NCBI RefSeq assembly: GCF_947039875.1
Contig: NZ_CAMRAN010000002.1
Coordinates: forward strand, 62,001 to 126,000
From: an uncultured Photobacterium sp.
GTDB lineage: Bacteria > Pseudomonadota > Gammaproteobacteria > Enterobacterales > Vibrionaceae
DNA: 64,000 nucleotides
Direction: 5' to 3'
The notes under the pieces are model-generated. The model was given only the letters and a program-made list of their open reading frames with translations, ran no database searches and was not told the DNA's origin. Positions 19,973-27,727 of the stretch are shown here, one piece after another (positions within the stretch are counted from its first letter, which is position 1; each line of letters starts with the position of its first letter). Made by a program: the position numbers and the translations under genes.

Positions 19973-20164
19973 CAGTCAAATTCTCTACACTAAATACACA
20001 CATTAAACGGTAACTAGCCTAACGTTCACTCTATCGTTTATCATACTATTTACGCTAGTTTACATCCGCTTTCATGCCGTTATGGTAACAATAACTGGTG
20101 CACTTTATTAGTTGATACTTTACCATAGCTTATCAATATCTCTTCTAATCTCTGGTGCCAACCC

Positions 20165-20839
20165 ATGCGTATTCTTATTGTCGAAGACGATGCTATTCTT
20201 AGCCATCACCTAAAATCGCAACTAAGCGAATTAGGAAACCAAGTTCAATGTGCTAACACTGCCGAAGAAGGGCTATTTTTTGCACAAAATTATCCTAATG
20301 ATATCGCAATTGTCGATATCGGTTTACCTGATAGAGATGGAATCAGTTTAATTAAAGACATGCGTAAAAAAGGTTTACGTTTGCCGATAATGATTTTAAC
20401 AGCACGTTCAAACTGGCAAGATAAAGTTACCGGGCTCGAAGCTGGTGCTGACGACTATTTAGTTAAACCGTTTCAAAAAGAGGAAATGGTCGCTCGTCTC
20501 AGTGCCCTTGTTCGCCGTAGTGCTGGCTTTGTAAAACCAGAGATGACCGCGGGTGATATTCGCGTTGATTTGCTCGCGAAACAAGTTTATGTTTGTGACG
20601 AACTGCTTGAACTCACCGCTTTTGAATATGATTTATTAGAGTATTTAATGCGCCATAGCCGCCAAGTAGTATCAAAACAACGCTTACTTGATGTGCTATA
20701 TGAAGATCAAGAAGGCGATCCAAATACCATTGAAGTTATGATTAGTCGGCTACGTAAAAAATTCACGAAAACAGGACAAAATAACCCTATCTCTACCATT
20801 CGTGGTCAAGGGTATATTTTTGAAATCAGCGCCCAATGA
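20165..20839 (+). CDS. phoP: Response regulator PhoP
   Basis: 224-residue OmpR-family response regulator. In the receiver domain (1-120) the acidic pair is in VEDDA, the phospho-acceptor Asp in IVDIGLPDRDG, Thr in ILTAR and Lys in LVKPF. The C-terminal winged helix has LTAFEYDLLEYLMRH and VMISRLRKKF...IRGQGYIFE. Best family fit is PhoP, and the kinase downstream has the PhoQ H-box. Stop and start overlap by four bases (ATGA) with phoQ. No clear Shine-Dalgarno precedes the ATG. Phased TTTA repeats occur 105-130 bases upstream. Confidence 0.9.
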   Translation: MRILIVEDDAILSHHLKSQLSELGNQVQCANTAEEGLFFAQNYPNDIAIVDIGLPDRDGISLIKDMRKKGLRLPIMILTARSNWQDKVTGLEAGADDYLVKPFQKEEMVARLSALVRRSAGFVKPEMTAGDIRVDLLAKQVYVCDELLELTAFEYDLLEYLMRHSRQVVSKQRLLDVLYEDQEGDPNTIEVMISRLRKKFTKTGQNNPISTIRGQGYIFEISAQ

Positions 20840-22182
20840 AACGTTTTTTCCAGCCTCGATTAAGACAACGAGTATTGATCACCTCCGTCGCTATTATTGC
20901 ATTAGTGACATCTGCGTTAGCTGCGGTCATCAATAAACTCTACTCTCAAAGCTATATGGCATCATATTCATCTGAACTTGTTGCTCAAATGCCAATGGTA
21001 GTCGCGCAACTTAATCGGGCTGGGTTAATTAAAGACGTTGATAAATGGATAGATTCTCTCGATCCTTCTGATACTGATTATATTGCTGTTGTCTGTGATC
21101 AAAGTGATAAAACAACTTGGGTTTCAAGTCAATCATCAAAAGCCAACTTACATGATGTTTGTCGATATTTACCTGAGAATATTTCGACGCCTACATTAAT
21201 TAAAATGAAGAATCATCAAGATTATATTGCTTATAATCTTACTCGTAATCAAGAAGATGGCACTATTTATCAATTGGTGGTTTTGCGCTCTGCTGATGCT
21301 TACGAATATTCCTTATCACAACTGCATAAACGTACGGCTTTCTATTTAGGATTGTTTGTTTTAATTGCTGTTGCCTTTCTTATCGCAGCTTTTCATTGGG
21401 GATTTCAACCGCTACGAAAATTAGCCTCTCAGTTAGATCAAATGACAGAAGCGAAACGAGAAAAGCTTGATGATGATTATCCGATGGAGTTACAAGAAGT
21501 AACAATGGCGGTTAATCGACTTAGCCGTATCAGTAACGATCAGCAAGGACGTTATCGCCACGCAATGGATGATCTTGCCCATAGCTTAAAAACACGTTTA
21601 GCTGCCACCAATGCCTTACTTGATGATTCAACCTTAGATCGCCGCGAGCTGAACCAACGTATCATGGAACAAATCAGCCAAATGGATGATTTGGTACAAT
21701 ATCAACTCAAACGTGCCATGGTGGGTCAACAAGGATTACAAAAAAGTAATGTCGAGCTTAAGCCAATTATTACCAGTCTAAATCGAATGTTAAATAAGAT
21801 TTATGCCGATAAGCAGCCGACATTACATTATCATTTTGATGACAACTTAAAATTACCCATTAATAAAGATGATTTGATGGAATTATTTGGCAATATGTTG
21901 GAAAACAGTTTCCGTTTTTGCATTAGCCAAGTGAAATTATCTGTTATTGAAAATAGTGATTCTTTTACTATTATGATTGAAGACGATGGCCCTGGGGTTA
22001 AACCCACATTACGTGAAGCTATTTTCCAACGTGGTGTACGTGCAGATCAACTTAATCCTGGACAAGGTATTGGCCTCTCTGTTTGTAATGAAATCATTGA
22101 TAGCTACCAAGGGAAAATTCATGTTAAAGACTCAGAACTTGAAGGTGCCGCTTTTATTATCGAGCTTCCAAAAAGCCAATAA
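20836..22182 (+). CDS. phoQ: Sensor histidine kinase PhoQ
   Basis: 448 residues (E. coli PhoQ 486). TM1 at about 13-33, periplasmic sensor about 35-165, TM2 about 167-190 (FYLGLFVLIAVAFLIAAFHWGF), HAMP, then the HisKA with the PhoQ-type H-box DDLAHSLKTRLAA. In the ATPase domain the N-box is NMLENSFRFC, G1 is EDDGPGV and G2 is GQGIGLSV. The sensor is shorter than in E. coli and has no run of consecutive acidic residues like the Mg-sensing EDDDDAE patch. It has two periplasmic cysteines (VVCDQ and DVCRY). The stimulus may therefore differ, which is an inference. Confidence 0.88.
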   Translation: MKRFFQPRLRQRVLITSVAIIALVTSALAAVINKLYSQSYMASYSSELVAQMPMVVAQLNRAGLIKDVDKWIDSLDPSDTDYIAVVCDQSDKTTWVSSQSSKANLHDVCRYLPENISTPTLIKMKNHQDYIAYNLTRNQEDGTIYQLVVLRSADAYEYSLSQLHKRTAFYLGLFVLIAVAFLIAAFHWGFQPLRKLASQLDQMTEAKREKLDDDYPMELQEVTMAVNRLSRISNDQQGRYRHAMDDLAHSLKTRLAATNALLDDSTLDRRELNQRIMEQISQMDDLVQYQLKRAMVGQQGLQKSNVELKPIITSLNRMLNKIYADKQPTLHYHFDDNLKLPINKDDLMELFGNMLENSFRFCISQVKLSVIENSDSFTIMIEDDGPGVKPTLREAIFQRGVRADQLNPGQGIGLSVCNEIIDSYQGKIHVKDSELEGAAFIIELPKSQ

Positions 22183-22205
22183 TTAACCGTTACCTCTGAT
22201 TTATC

Positions 22206-22232
22206 AGCCAGTATTTTTATGCTGGCTTTTTA
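22206..22232 (+). terminator. Terminator after phoQ
   Basis: AGCCAG ... CTGGCT hairpin followed by TTTTTAA, 24 bases after the phoQ stop. Confidence 0.85.
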
Positions 22233-22284
22233 ATACCTGTCAAATATAAAATCATTATGCATCAATAGGATCAATAGCAGATAT

Positions 22285-22310
22285 AAAAAAACCGCCATCA
22301 CGGCGGTTTA
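22285..22310 (-). terminator. Terminator after fabV
   Basis: ACCGCC / GGCGGT stem with a 5-base loop and seven T residues on the minus strand, about 30 bases after the fabV stop. Confidence 0.9.
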
Positions 22311-22337
22311 TTCAATATCTATTTTATGATGCGATTA

Positions 22338-23540
22338 TTAAATGTCTGCTACGTCAAAATCAACAACAGGATTCACATCAGCATCGTAATCAATGCCATC
22401 AACACCAAAGCCAAATAGCTTCAAGAATTCATCTTTGTATTGTTGGTAATCAGCAACATCATATAAGTTGTCATTAGTTACTGTTGACCATAGATCACGG
22501 CAATGCTGTTGAATATCTTCACGCAATTCCCAGTCATCTAAACGAAGACGATTTTCTGCATCAACGTCAGGTGCTGTGCCATCTTCTTTATACAAGCGTT
22601 GTTTAAACATACGTAAAATCTGCTCCATGCAGCCTTCATGTACGCCTTCTTCACGCATTTTCTTAAATACCATTGCAATGTACAACGGCATAACTGGAAT
22701 CGCAGAGCTTGCTTGTGTAACAACACTCTTTAATACAGCAACATTTGCAGAACCACCTGTCGCACTTAGCTTGGTGTTTAGCTCTTTCGCGGCACGATCT
22801 AGGTCCATTTTTGCTTTGCCTAATGCGCCGTGCCAGTAGATAGGCCATGTAAGCTCAGTACCAATGTAACTAAAGGCAACGGTCTTACAACCATCAGCCA
22901 ATACACCAGCATCGGCTAACGCATCAATCCATAGCTCCCAATCTTGACCACCCATAACAGTAACAGTGTCTTCAATTTCTTGCTCTGTTGCAGGTTCAAT
23001 ACTGGTTTCAATCAATACGTTTTTATTGGTATCAACTGCTGTTGTTGTGTACGTTTCGCCCATCGGTTTTAGGCATGAACGCACAACTTCACCTGTTTGA
23101 GGTAGTTTACGTACTGGTGATGCCAGTGAGTAAATCACCATATCAATTTGACCAAGATCTTGTTTAATCAAATCAATTGTTTTTTGTTTTGCTTCGTTAG
23201 AGAAAGCATCACCATTTAAACTTTTTGAATAAAGCCCTTCAGCTTTAGCAAACTTGTCAAATGCCGCAGAATTATACCAACCTGCAGTACCTGGCTTCTT
23301 CTCTGTACCTGGTTTTTCAAAGAAAACACCAATTGTTGCAGCGCCACCGCCAAATGCCGCAGCAATACGAGATGACAAGCCGTAACCACTAGAAGAACCA
23401 ACAACTAATACACGTTTAGGTGCATTTGCAATTGGGCCTTGTGCTTTAGTGTCAGCAATTTGCTGCTTTACATTTTCTTCACAACCAACAGGATGCGTTG
23501 TTGTACAAATAAATCCACGAGTCTTAGGTTTGATGATCAT
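22338..23540 (-). CDS. fabV: Enoyl-[ACP] reductase FabV (NADH)
   Basis: 400-residue trans-2-enoyl-ACP reductase that does the last step of fatty-acid elongation; a triclosan-tolerant alternative to FabI, first described in Vibrio cholerae. The start at 23540 ([18 protein letters not shown]) follows GGGAAG at seven bases and matches the family start; a TTG six bases upstream is in frame. The cofactor site is [20 protein letters not shown]. The active-site Tyr-x8-Lys of this family is in [10 protein letters not shown]. Convergent with phoQ and beside fadE; the same order occurs in Vibrio. Confidence 0.96.
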   Translation of the reverse strand: MIIKPKTRGFICTTTHPVGCEENVKQQIADTKAQGPIANAPKRVLVVGSSSGYGLSSRIAAAFGGGAATIGVFFEKPGTEKKPGTAGWYNSAAFDKFAKAEGLYSKSLNGDAFSNEAKQKTIDLIKQDLGQIDMVIYSLASPVRKLPQTGEVVRSCLKPMGETYTTTAVDTNKNVLIETSIEPATEQEIEDTVTVMGGQDWELWIDALADAGVLADGCKTVAFSYIGTELTWPIYWHGALGKAKMDLDRAAKELNTKLSATGGSANVAVLKSVVTQASSAIPVMPLYIAMVFKKMREEGVHEGCMEQILRMFKQRLYKEDGTAPDVDAENRLRLDDWELREDIQQHCRDLWSTVTNDNLYDVADYQQYKDEFLKLFGFGVDGIDYDADVNPVVDFDVADI

Positions 23541-23660
23541 TTTCAACTTCCCTTACATAATTGCGAATAGGATAAAAGGTTAATGACAGAGACGCATTAA
23601 ATTTATGCCATAAATGAGCAAAAATCGTAGTGGTTGGAGGTGTTGCACTAAATTTTGGTC

Positions 23661-23689
23661 AAAAAAAGTGCCACGTATTTACGTGGCAC
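23661..23689 (-). terminator. Strong terminator after the fadE-like gene
   Basis: Perfect GTGCCACGTA-TT-TACGTGGCAC stem followed on the minus strand by seven T residues. It separates fadE from fabV, so fabV has its own promoter or depends on read-through. Confidence 0.92.
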
Positions 23690-23754
23690 ACGGGAGAATC
23701 CAGGTTTATATATCAAAGACTAAGTACCCTAAGTTGCCTTTCCTGGTAGCAAAC

Positions 23755-26004
23755 TTAGTTATTAAAATGGTCAGCACAGAAATGATCAACTTGAATCGCT
23801 TTCTGCCTTAGTTGCTCTGCATTTTCTATTTTTTTAACTTCATCTTCTGTGACCACTCCCGCATCCAAAGCTAACTGTAACTTCTTATTTAATAAAGCCT
23901 TGCGTGGGATCTCACCATTACGTGTTGCTTGCATTAATTTACGCTCCAAAGGTTTGATCTCATGCAATGCAATAAATGCACGTTCCATAATAGCAACGGG
24001 ATCATCATCTTTATCTCCGACATAACATAAATGTGTTAATCGATCACGGTGCACACTAGGTGCCATTAATAATGATGCAATGCGGATACTGATCTCATCT
24101 TTAGGTGCAGGGTAATGTATCCCCAATGGGAATGTTAAGAAGCGTAATGTGCGCCCGACCCCTTTACGAGGGAAATTGGTAAACACTTCATCAAATGCGA
24201 CTCCACATTGATGCAAGCAATGCTGTAACGCATAATCAACTAACGGCAGATCTTGTTGCTGACGGCCTTGGTCTTCAAACCGTTTCAATGTTGCTGATGC
24301 TAAATATAAATAACTAAGCACATCACCTAAGCGAGCAGACAATAACTCTCGACGTTTTAATTCGCCGCCTAAGCTTAACATTGATATATCAGCACAAACC
24401 GCGAGCGCTTTTGACATGCGACTTAAATGACGATAGTAATGACGCGTTTCACCGCTAACAGGAGAATAATTAAAACAACTACCACTCACTGCATTTAATA
24501 ATGACTTGGTGATATTACAGGTCGCAAACCCAATATGCTTCATCAACAAACCATCAAAATCTTTTATACCCTGATCTGAATCAGGATTCGCCGCTGCTGC
24601 CATTTCATCTAGCACATAAGGATGGCAACGAGTAGCACCTTGACCAAAGATCATAAGGTTACGAGTGATTATATTTGCTCCTTCAACCGTAATTGCAACC
24701 GGAATACCAAAGTAATGATGGCCTAAATAATTCATTGGCCCCAACTGAATAGCCCGCCCAGCATGCACATCCATCGCATCATTTAAAACGGTTCGAGCCA
24801 TCTCCGTCATATGGTATTTAGCAATTGCCGTCACAATACCTGGCGTTTGCCCCATATCTAACGCAGTCGTTGTCAATGTTCGAGCTGCTTCTAGCATATA
24901 AGTAAAACCACCAATACGACCTAACGCTTGTGCAACGCCTTCAAAATCACCAATTGGCATACCAAACTGTTTACGTACAACTGCATAGGCTCCCGTTGTT
25001 TTTGCGGCTAAGTGCCCAACAGCGGTTCCTAAAGCAGGTAAGGATATACCACGTCCCGCAGATAAACACTCCACCAGCATTCGCCAGCCTTTTCCTGCAT
25101 AATCTTGGCCGCCAATGATCCAGTCTAATGGAATAAACACATTATGACCGCGTGTGGGACCATTCATAAATGCCATATTAAGTGGATCATGCCGTTCACC
25201 AATTTCAACACCAGCATGATCAGCTGGAATCAACGCACAAGTAATACCTAAATCGACTTTATCACCAAGTAAACCTTGAGGATCTTTCATTTTAAATGCT
25301 AGCCCAAGCACCGTAGCAACAGGCGCTAGCGTAATATAGCGTTTATTCCACGTAAGGTTTAAGCCGAGTACTTGCTCACCATCATATTCACCATAACAAA
25401 CTATTCCCTCATCAGGAATGCCGCCAGCGTCAGAGCCAGCTTCGGGGCCTGTTAATGCAAAACAAGGAATATCGTCCCCATTAGCAAGACGAGGCAACCA
25501 ATAATCCCTTTGTTGCTGAGTACCATAATGAGTAAGTAACTCACCAGGACCAAGGGAATTAGGCACCATAACACATACTGCTGCACTTAAACTTCGCGTC
25601 GCTATTTGTGCCACAATGGTTGAGTTAGCATGAGCAGAAAAATCAAGTCCGCCATATTGCTTGCTAATAATTAATGCAAAGAACTTTTCACGACGCAGAA
25701 ATTGCCAAACGTCCTCAGGTAAATCTTTTTGCTGTTGCACAATTTGGTAATCATTTAACATTGCTAATAAAGTCTGCAATGTTGTATCAATGAACTGTTG
25801 TTCTTCTTGCGTCAATGTTGGTTTAGGGTAATCAAGCAATGTTTTCCATTGTGGAGCCCCACTAAATAACTCACCATCCCACCATACACTACCCGCTTCC
25901 ATTGCTTCTTTTTCAGTATTAGATAGTGGGGGTAATAATGTTTTAAACCGTTTAAAAGCAGGATCACTTATATAACGTTTACGCATGCTTGATAACGAGT
26001 TCAT
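23755..26004 (-). CDS. fadE: Acyl-CoA dehydrogenase (FadE-like)
   Basis: 749 residues, in the FadE class of long acyl-CoA dehydrogenases (E. coli FadE 814), which do the first oxidation of beta-oxidation using FAD. The N-terminal helical domain has FLRREKFFALIISKQYGGL, followed by PNSLGPGELLTHYGT and FALTGPEAGSDAGGIPD (flavin/substrate-loop region). Then FMNGPTRGHNVFIPLDWIIGG and the C-terminal VEGANIITRNLMIFGQGATRCHP, as in FadE. AAGGA lies eight bases before the ATG. 45 bases downstream of the TetR gene and co-oriented, so probably an operon with it. Vibrios often carry more than one FadE; this is the shorter type beside fabV. Confidence 0.9.
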   Translation of the reverse strand: MNSLSSMRKRYISDPAFKRFKTLLPPLSNTEKEAMEAGSVWWDGELFSGAPQWKTLLDYPKPTLTQEEQQFIDTTLQTLLAMLNDYQIVQQQKDLPEDVWQFLRREKFFALIISKQYGGLDFSAHANSTIVAQIATRSLSAAVCVMVPNSLGPGELLTHYGTQQQRDYWLPRLANGDDIPCFALTGPEAGSDAGGIPDEGIVCYGEYDGEQVLGLNLTWNKRYITLAPVATVLGLAFKMKDPQGLLGDKVDLGITCALIPADHAGVEIGERHDPLNMAFMNGPTRGHNVFIPLDWIIGGQDYAGKGWRMLVECLSAGRGISLPALGTAVGHLAAKTTGAYAVVRKQFGMPIGDFEGVAQALGRIGGFTYMLEAARTLTTTALDMGQTPGIVTAIAKYHMTEMARTVLNDAMDVHAGRAIQLGPMNYLGHHYFGIPVAITVEGANIITRNLMIFGQGATRCHPYVLDEMAAAANPDSDQGIKDFDGLLMKHIGFATCNITKSLLNAVSGSCFNYSPVSGETRHYYRHLSRMSKALAVCADISMLSLGGELKRRELLSARLGDVLSYLYLASATLKRFEDQGRQQQDLPLVDYALQHCLHQCGVAFDEVFTNFPRKGVGRTLRFLTFPLGIHYPAPKDEISIRIASLLMAPSVHRDRLTHLCYVGDKDDDPVAIMERAFIALHEIKPLERKLMQATRNGEIPRKALLNKKLQLALDAGVVTEDEVKKIENAEQLRQKAIQVDHFCADHFNN

Positions 26005-26048
26005 AATGCATATCCTTTTGTGATTTAATGGCGAGTATTGATGGTTTA

Positions 26049-26714
26049 TTAACAGGTAATGTTAACGACAAGAGACGGATTCAGTTCTATTGGTGCCGCA
26101 ACACCTGCCGCAAGATAAGGCACTAATCGATTAATTAAATCATCTATTTGGATTTGACTAGAAAAATCATTAGCAGCTATTTCACATAGTGCAGTACTTG
26201 ATGCCATCGTAAATACTGCAGCACCAAGGGTAAAATGTAATCGCCAAAATAATGTTTCAGGATCTAAACAAGAGTGGGCACGACGTACAGCGCTAATAAA
26301 TAACTGAATAACATCATCATAATGTGTCGTTATAAACCACCGTAAATGCCCTTGTACATCGGTATAGCCACGGCCAAGTAAAGACATGAAAATAGTAGTA
26401 CCATTAACTTTACGACTGTCTAATGTTAACAATGGCTGTTTAGCGCAGAAAAATACCTCTTCCATAGAAAACGCATCACGTTGATGTAACGTGACTAATT
26501 CCATTTTTAGTGCTGGCATAAATTGTTCAAGGTAACGGCTTAATACCGCACGAATTAATCCTTTCTTATCACCATAATGATAATTAACCGAGGCCAGATT
26601 AACTCCAGCAGCCGTCGTAATCGCACGTAATGACGTTGCTTTAAAACCACGAACTGCAAACAATAATTCAGCAGCATCCAGTATTCGATTCTTCGTCGTT
26701 GCTTGTTGTTTCAT
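26049..26714 (-). CDS. TetR-family regulator, PsrA-like
   Basis: 221 residues. The N-terminal helix-turn-helix (about 8-55) reads ILDAAELLFAVRGFKATSLRAIT and AGVNLASVNYHYGDKKGLI. The C-terminal domain is the long-chain-ligand type seen in PsrA-like regulators of beta-oxidation. The context fits: it is directly upstream of fadE and near fabV. An AAAC-N4-GTTTG site of the PsrA type lies 17 bases before its start, which suggests autoregulation together with fadE. The ligand is expected to be an acyl-CoA or fatty acid (inference). No symbol is given because orthology was not tested. Confidence 0.85.
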   Translation of the reverse strand: MKQQATTKNRILDAAELLFAVRGFKATSLRAITTAAGVNLASVNYHYGDKKGLIRAVLSRYLEQFMPALKMELVTLHQRDAFSMEEVFFCAKQPLLTLDSRKVNGTTIFMSLLGRGYTDVQGHLRWFITTHYDDVIQLFISAVRRAHSCLDPETLFWRLHFTLGAAVFTMASSTALCEIAANDFSSQIQIDDLINRLVPYLAAGVAAPIELNPSLVVNITC

Positions 26715-26730
26715 ATATCAGCCCCGATTA

Positions 26731-26743
26731 AAACGCTTGTTTG
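26731..26743. promoter_or_regulatory. PsrA-type operator
   Basis: AAACGCTTGTTTG fits the published PsrA pattern AAAC-N2-4-GTTT(G/C). It overlaps the leader of the TetR/fadE transcription unit. Confidence 0.5.
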
Positions 26744-26834
26744 AATATACACAACACCATAAGATTTAACAAATGCGCTACATCACAAATTGTTACTTAG
26801 TCACGTAAAAATCGATTAAACACTTTATAATCAA

Positions 26835-26856
26835 TGATAAAAAACATTTTTTATCA
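26835..26856. repeat. Perfect 10-bp inverted repeat
   Basis: TGATAAAAAA-CA-TTTTTTATCA, 120 bases upstream of the TetR start and 45 bases before the first sRNA-like unit. Possible operator or terminator-like hairpin; no T run follows on either strand. Confidence 0.5.
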
Positions 26857-26897
26857 AATAAGATTGGAACCAATATAGAAAAATAGTGTCTTATGAA

Positions 26898-26967
26898 CAC
26901 CACTGCTTTTTTTTAGAAGTTTTTACTTCAGAACCCATTAATATATATTTGTTGATGGGTTTTCTTT
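26898..26967 (+). ncRNA. Candidate small RNA A (diverged member of the array)
   Basis: Starts with CACCACTGCTTT, similar to the ACTACTGCTTT start of the next three units. Contains a small hairpin GAAGT-TTTT-ACTTC and ends in a terminator, AACCCATTAA ... TTGATGGGTT then TTTCTTT. It lacks the ACTCCT motif of the other copies. The 5' end is a guess from the shared start. Confidence 0.4.
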
Positions 26968-27112
26968 ATCTACATACACGGCTCCAAAATAATATTTTCA
27001 AATTAAAGCCATTTTTTTGAACTTTATCTTACATAGCGACTCTTACTACTGTATTCAGTTTGATAAAGCGCTATTTTGTATTGCAATAATTCTTTTTCTT
27101 AAATGTTTAATT

Positions 27113-27189
27113 CACTACTGCTTTAACTCCTAATTGTAATTTTTTTGGATAATCTCCTTCCCGCAGATATTTATCAGCGGGATTTTTTT
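27113..27189 (+). ncRNA. Candidate small RNA B
   Basis: About 77 bases: CTACTGCTTTAACTCCTAA, a T-rich linker, GGATAATCTCCTTC, then the terminator CCCGCAGAT-ATTT-ATCAGCGGG-ATTTTTTT (27160-27189; one A-A mismatch). No start codon gives a coding frame. ACTCCT and TCTCCTTCCC are single-stranded and complementary to Shine-Dalgarno sequences, as expected for an Hfq-type base-pairing RNA. The first 72 bases are identical to unit C except the base in the terminator stem. Confidence 0.6.
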
Positions 27190-27693
27190 ATCTGTAATCA
27201 TGGCTTTTACGCTATCAAACATTGAGATAAGAAGAGTAAATTCATCCCTCAATAATATAATCGAATCTTTTTAAGATTAATTTGAACTCTTTCGCTAACG
27301 TGCAGTCTGATTATATGAGAATTGAAATTATAGATAATTATTGTGTTTTTCAGGCCGTCAAACACAACAATCTGTAATTTAAATTGCTACTACTGCTTTA
27401 ACTCCTAATTGTAATTTTTTTGGATAATCTCCTTCCCGCTGATATTTATCAGCGGGATTTTTTTATCTGTAATCATGGTTTTTCGCTATCAAACGCTAGC
27501 ATAGGAGGAGTAAATTCCCCCCTCAACAATATAATCGAATCTTTTTAAGATTAAATTGAACTCTTTCGCTAACGCGCAGTCTGATTATATAAGAATTAAA
27601 ATTATAGATAATTATTGTGTTTTTCATGACGTCAGACACAGTATCTGTAATTTAAATTGCTACTACTGCTTTAACTCCTAATTGTAATTTTTT
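27115..27693. repeat. Tandem 275/273-base direct repeat
   Basis: Two full units (27115-27389 and 27390-27662, about 90% identical by eye) and the first 31 bases of a third. The unit covers a candidate sRNA plus the whole spacer up to the next sRNA, including the putative promoter (AATTATTGTGTTTTTCA ... TGTAATTTAAAT). The pattern is that of tandem gene duplication. Confidence 0.9.
27388..27464 (+). ncRNA. Candidate small RNA C
   Basis: Near-identical copy of unit B, 275 bases downstream. The terminator CCCGCTGAT-ATTT-ATCAGCGGG-ATTTTTTT (27435-27464) is perfect here. Upstream, TGTAATTTAAAT about 10 bases before the shared start is a candidate -10 region and is also conserved before unit D. Confidence 0.62.
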
Positions 27694-27726
27694 ACGCTGA
27701 AATATTTATTTCAGCGTTTTTTTTTG
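27661..27726 (+). ncRNA. Candidate small RNA D
   Basis: Shares the first 31 bases with B and C (27663-27693, CTACTGCTTTAACTCCTAA then AT-rich), then has its own terminator ACGCTGAAAT-ATTT-ATTTCAGCGT with nine T residues (27694-27726). It lacks the GGATAATCTCCTTC segment. It ends two bases before the stop codon of the convergent yeeZ-like gene; only the + strand has the T run, so it is not that gene's terminator. Confidence 0.6.
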
Positions 27727-27727
27727 C

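Noticed and set aside
20030..20065. Classical PhoP box upstream of phoP
   Set aside because: The TTTA repeats are spaced 12 and 10 bases, not the regular 11; kept only as a weak finding.
26715..27727. Repeat region considered as a CRISPR array or insertion-sequence remnant
   Set aside because: The period is about 275 bases with near-identical spacers and no transposase or terminal inverted repeats, so neither fits.
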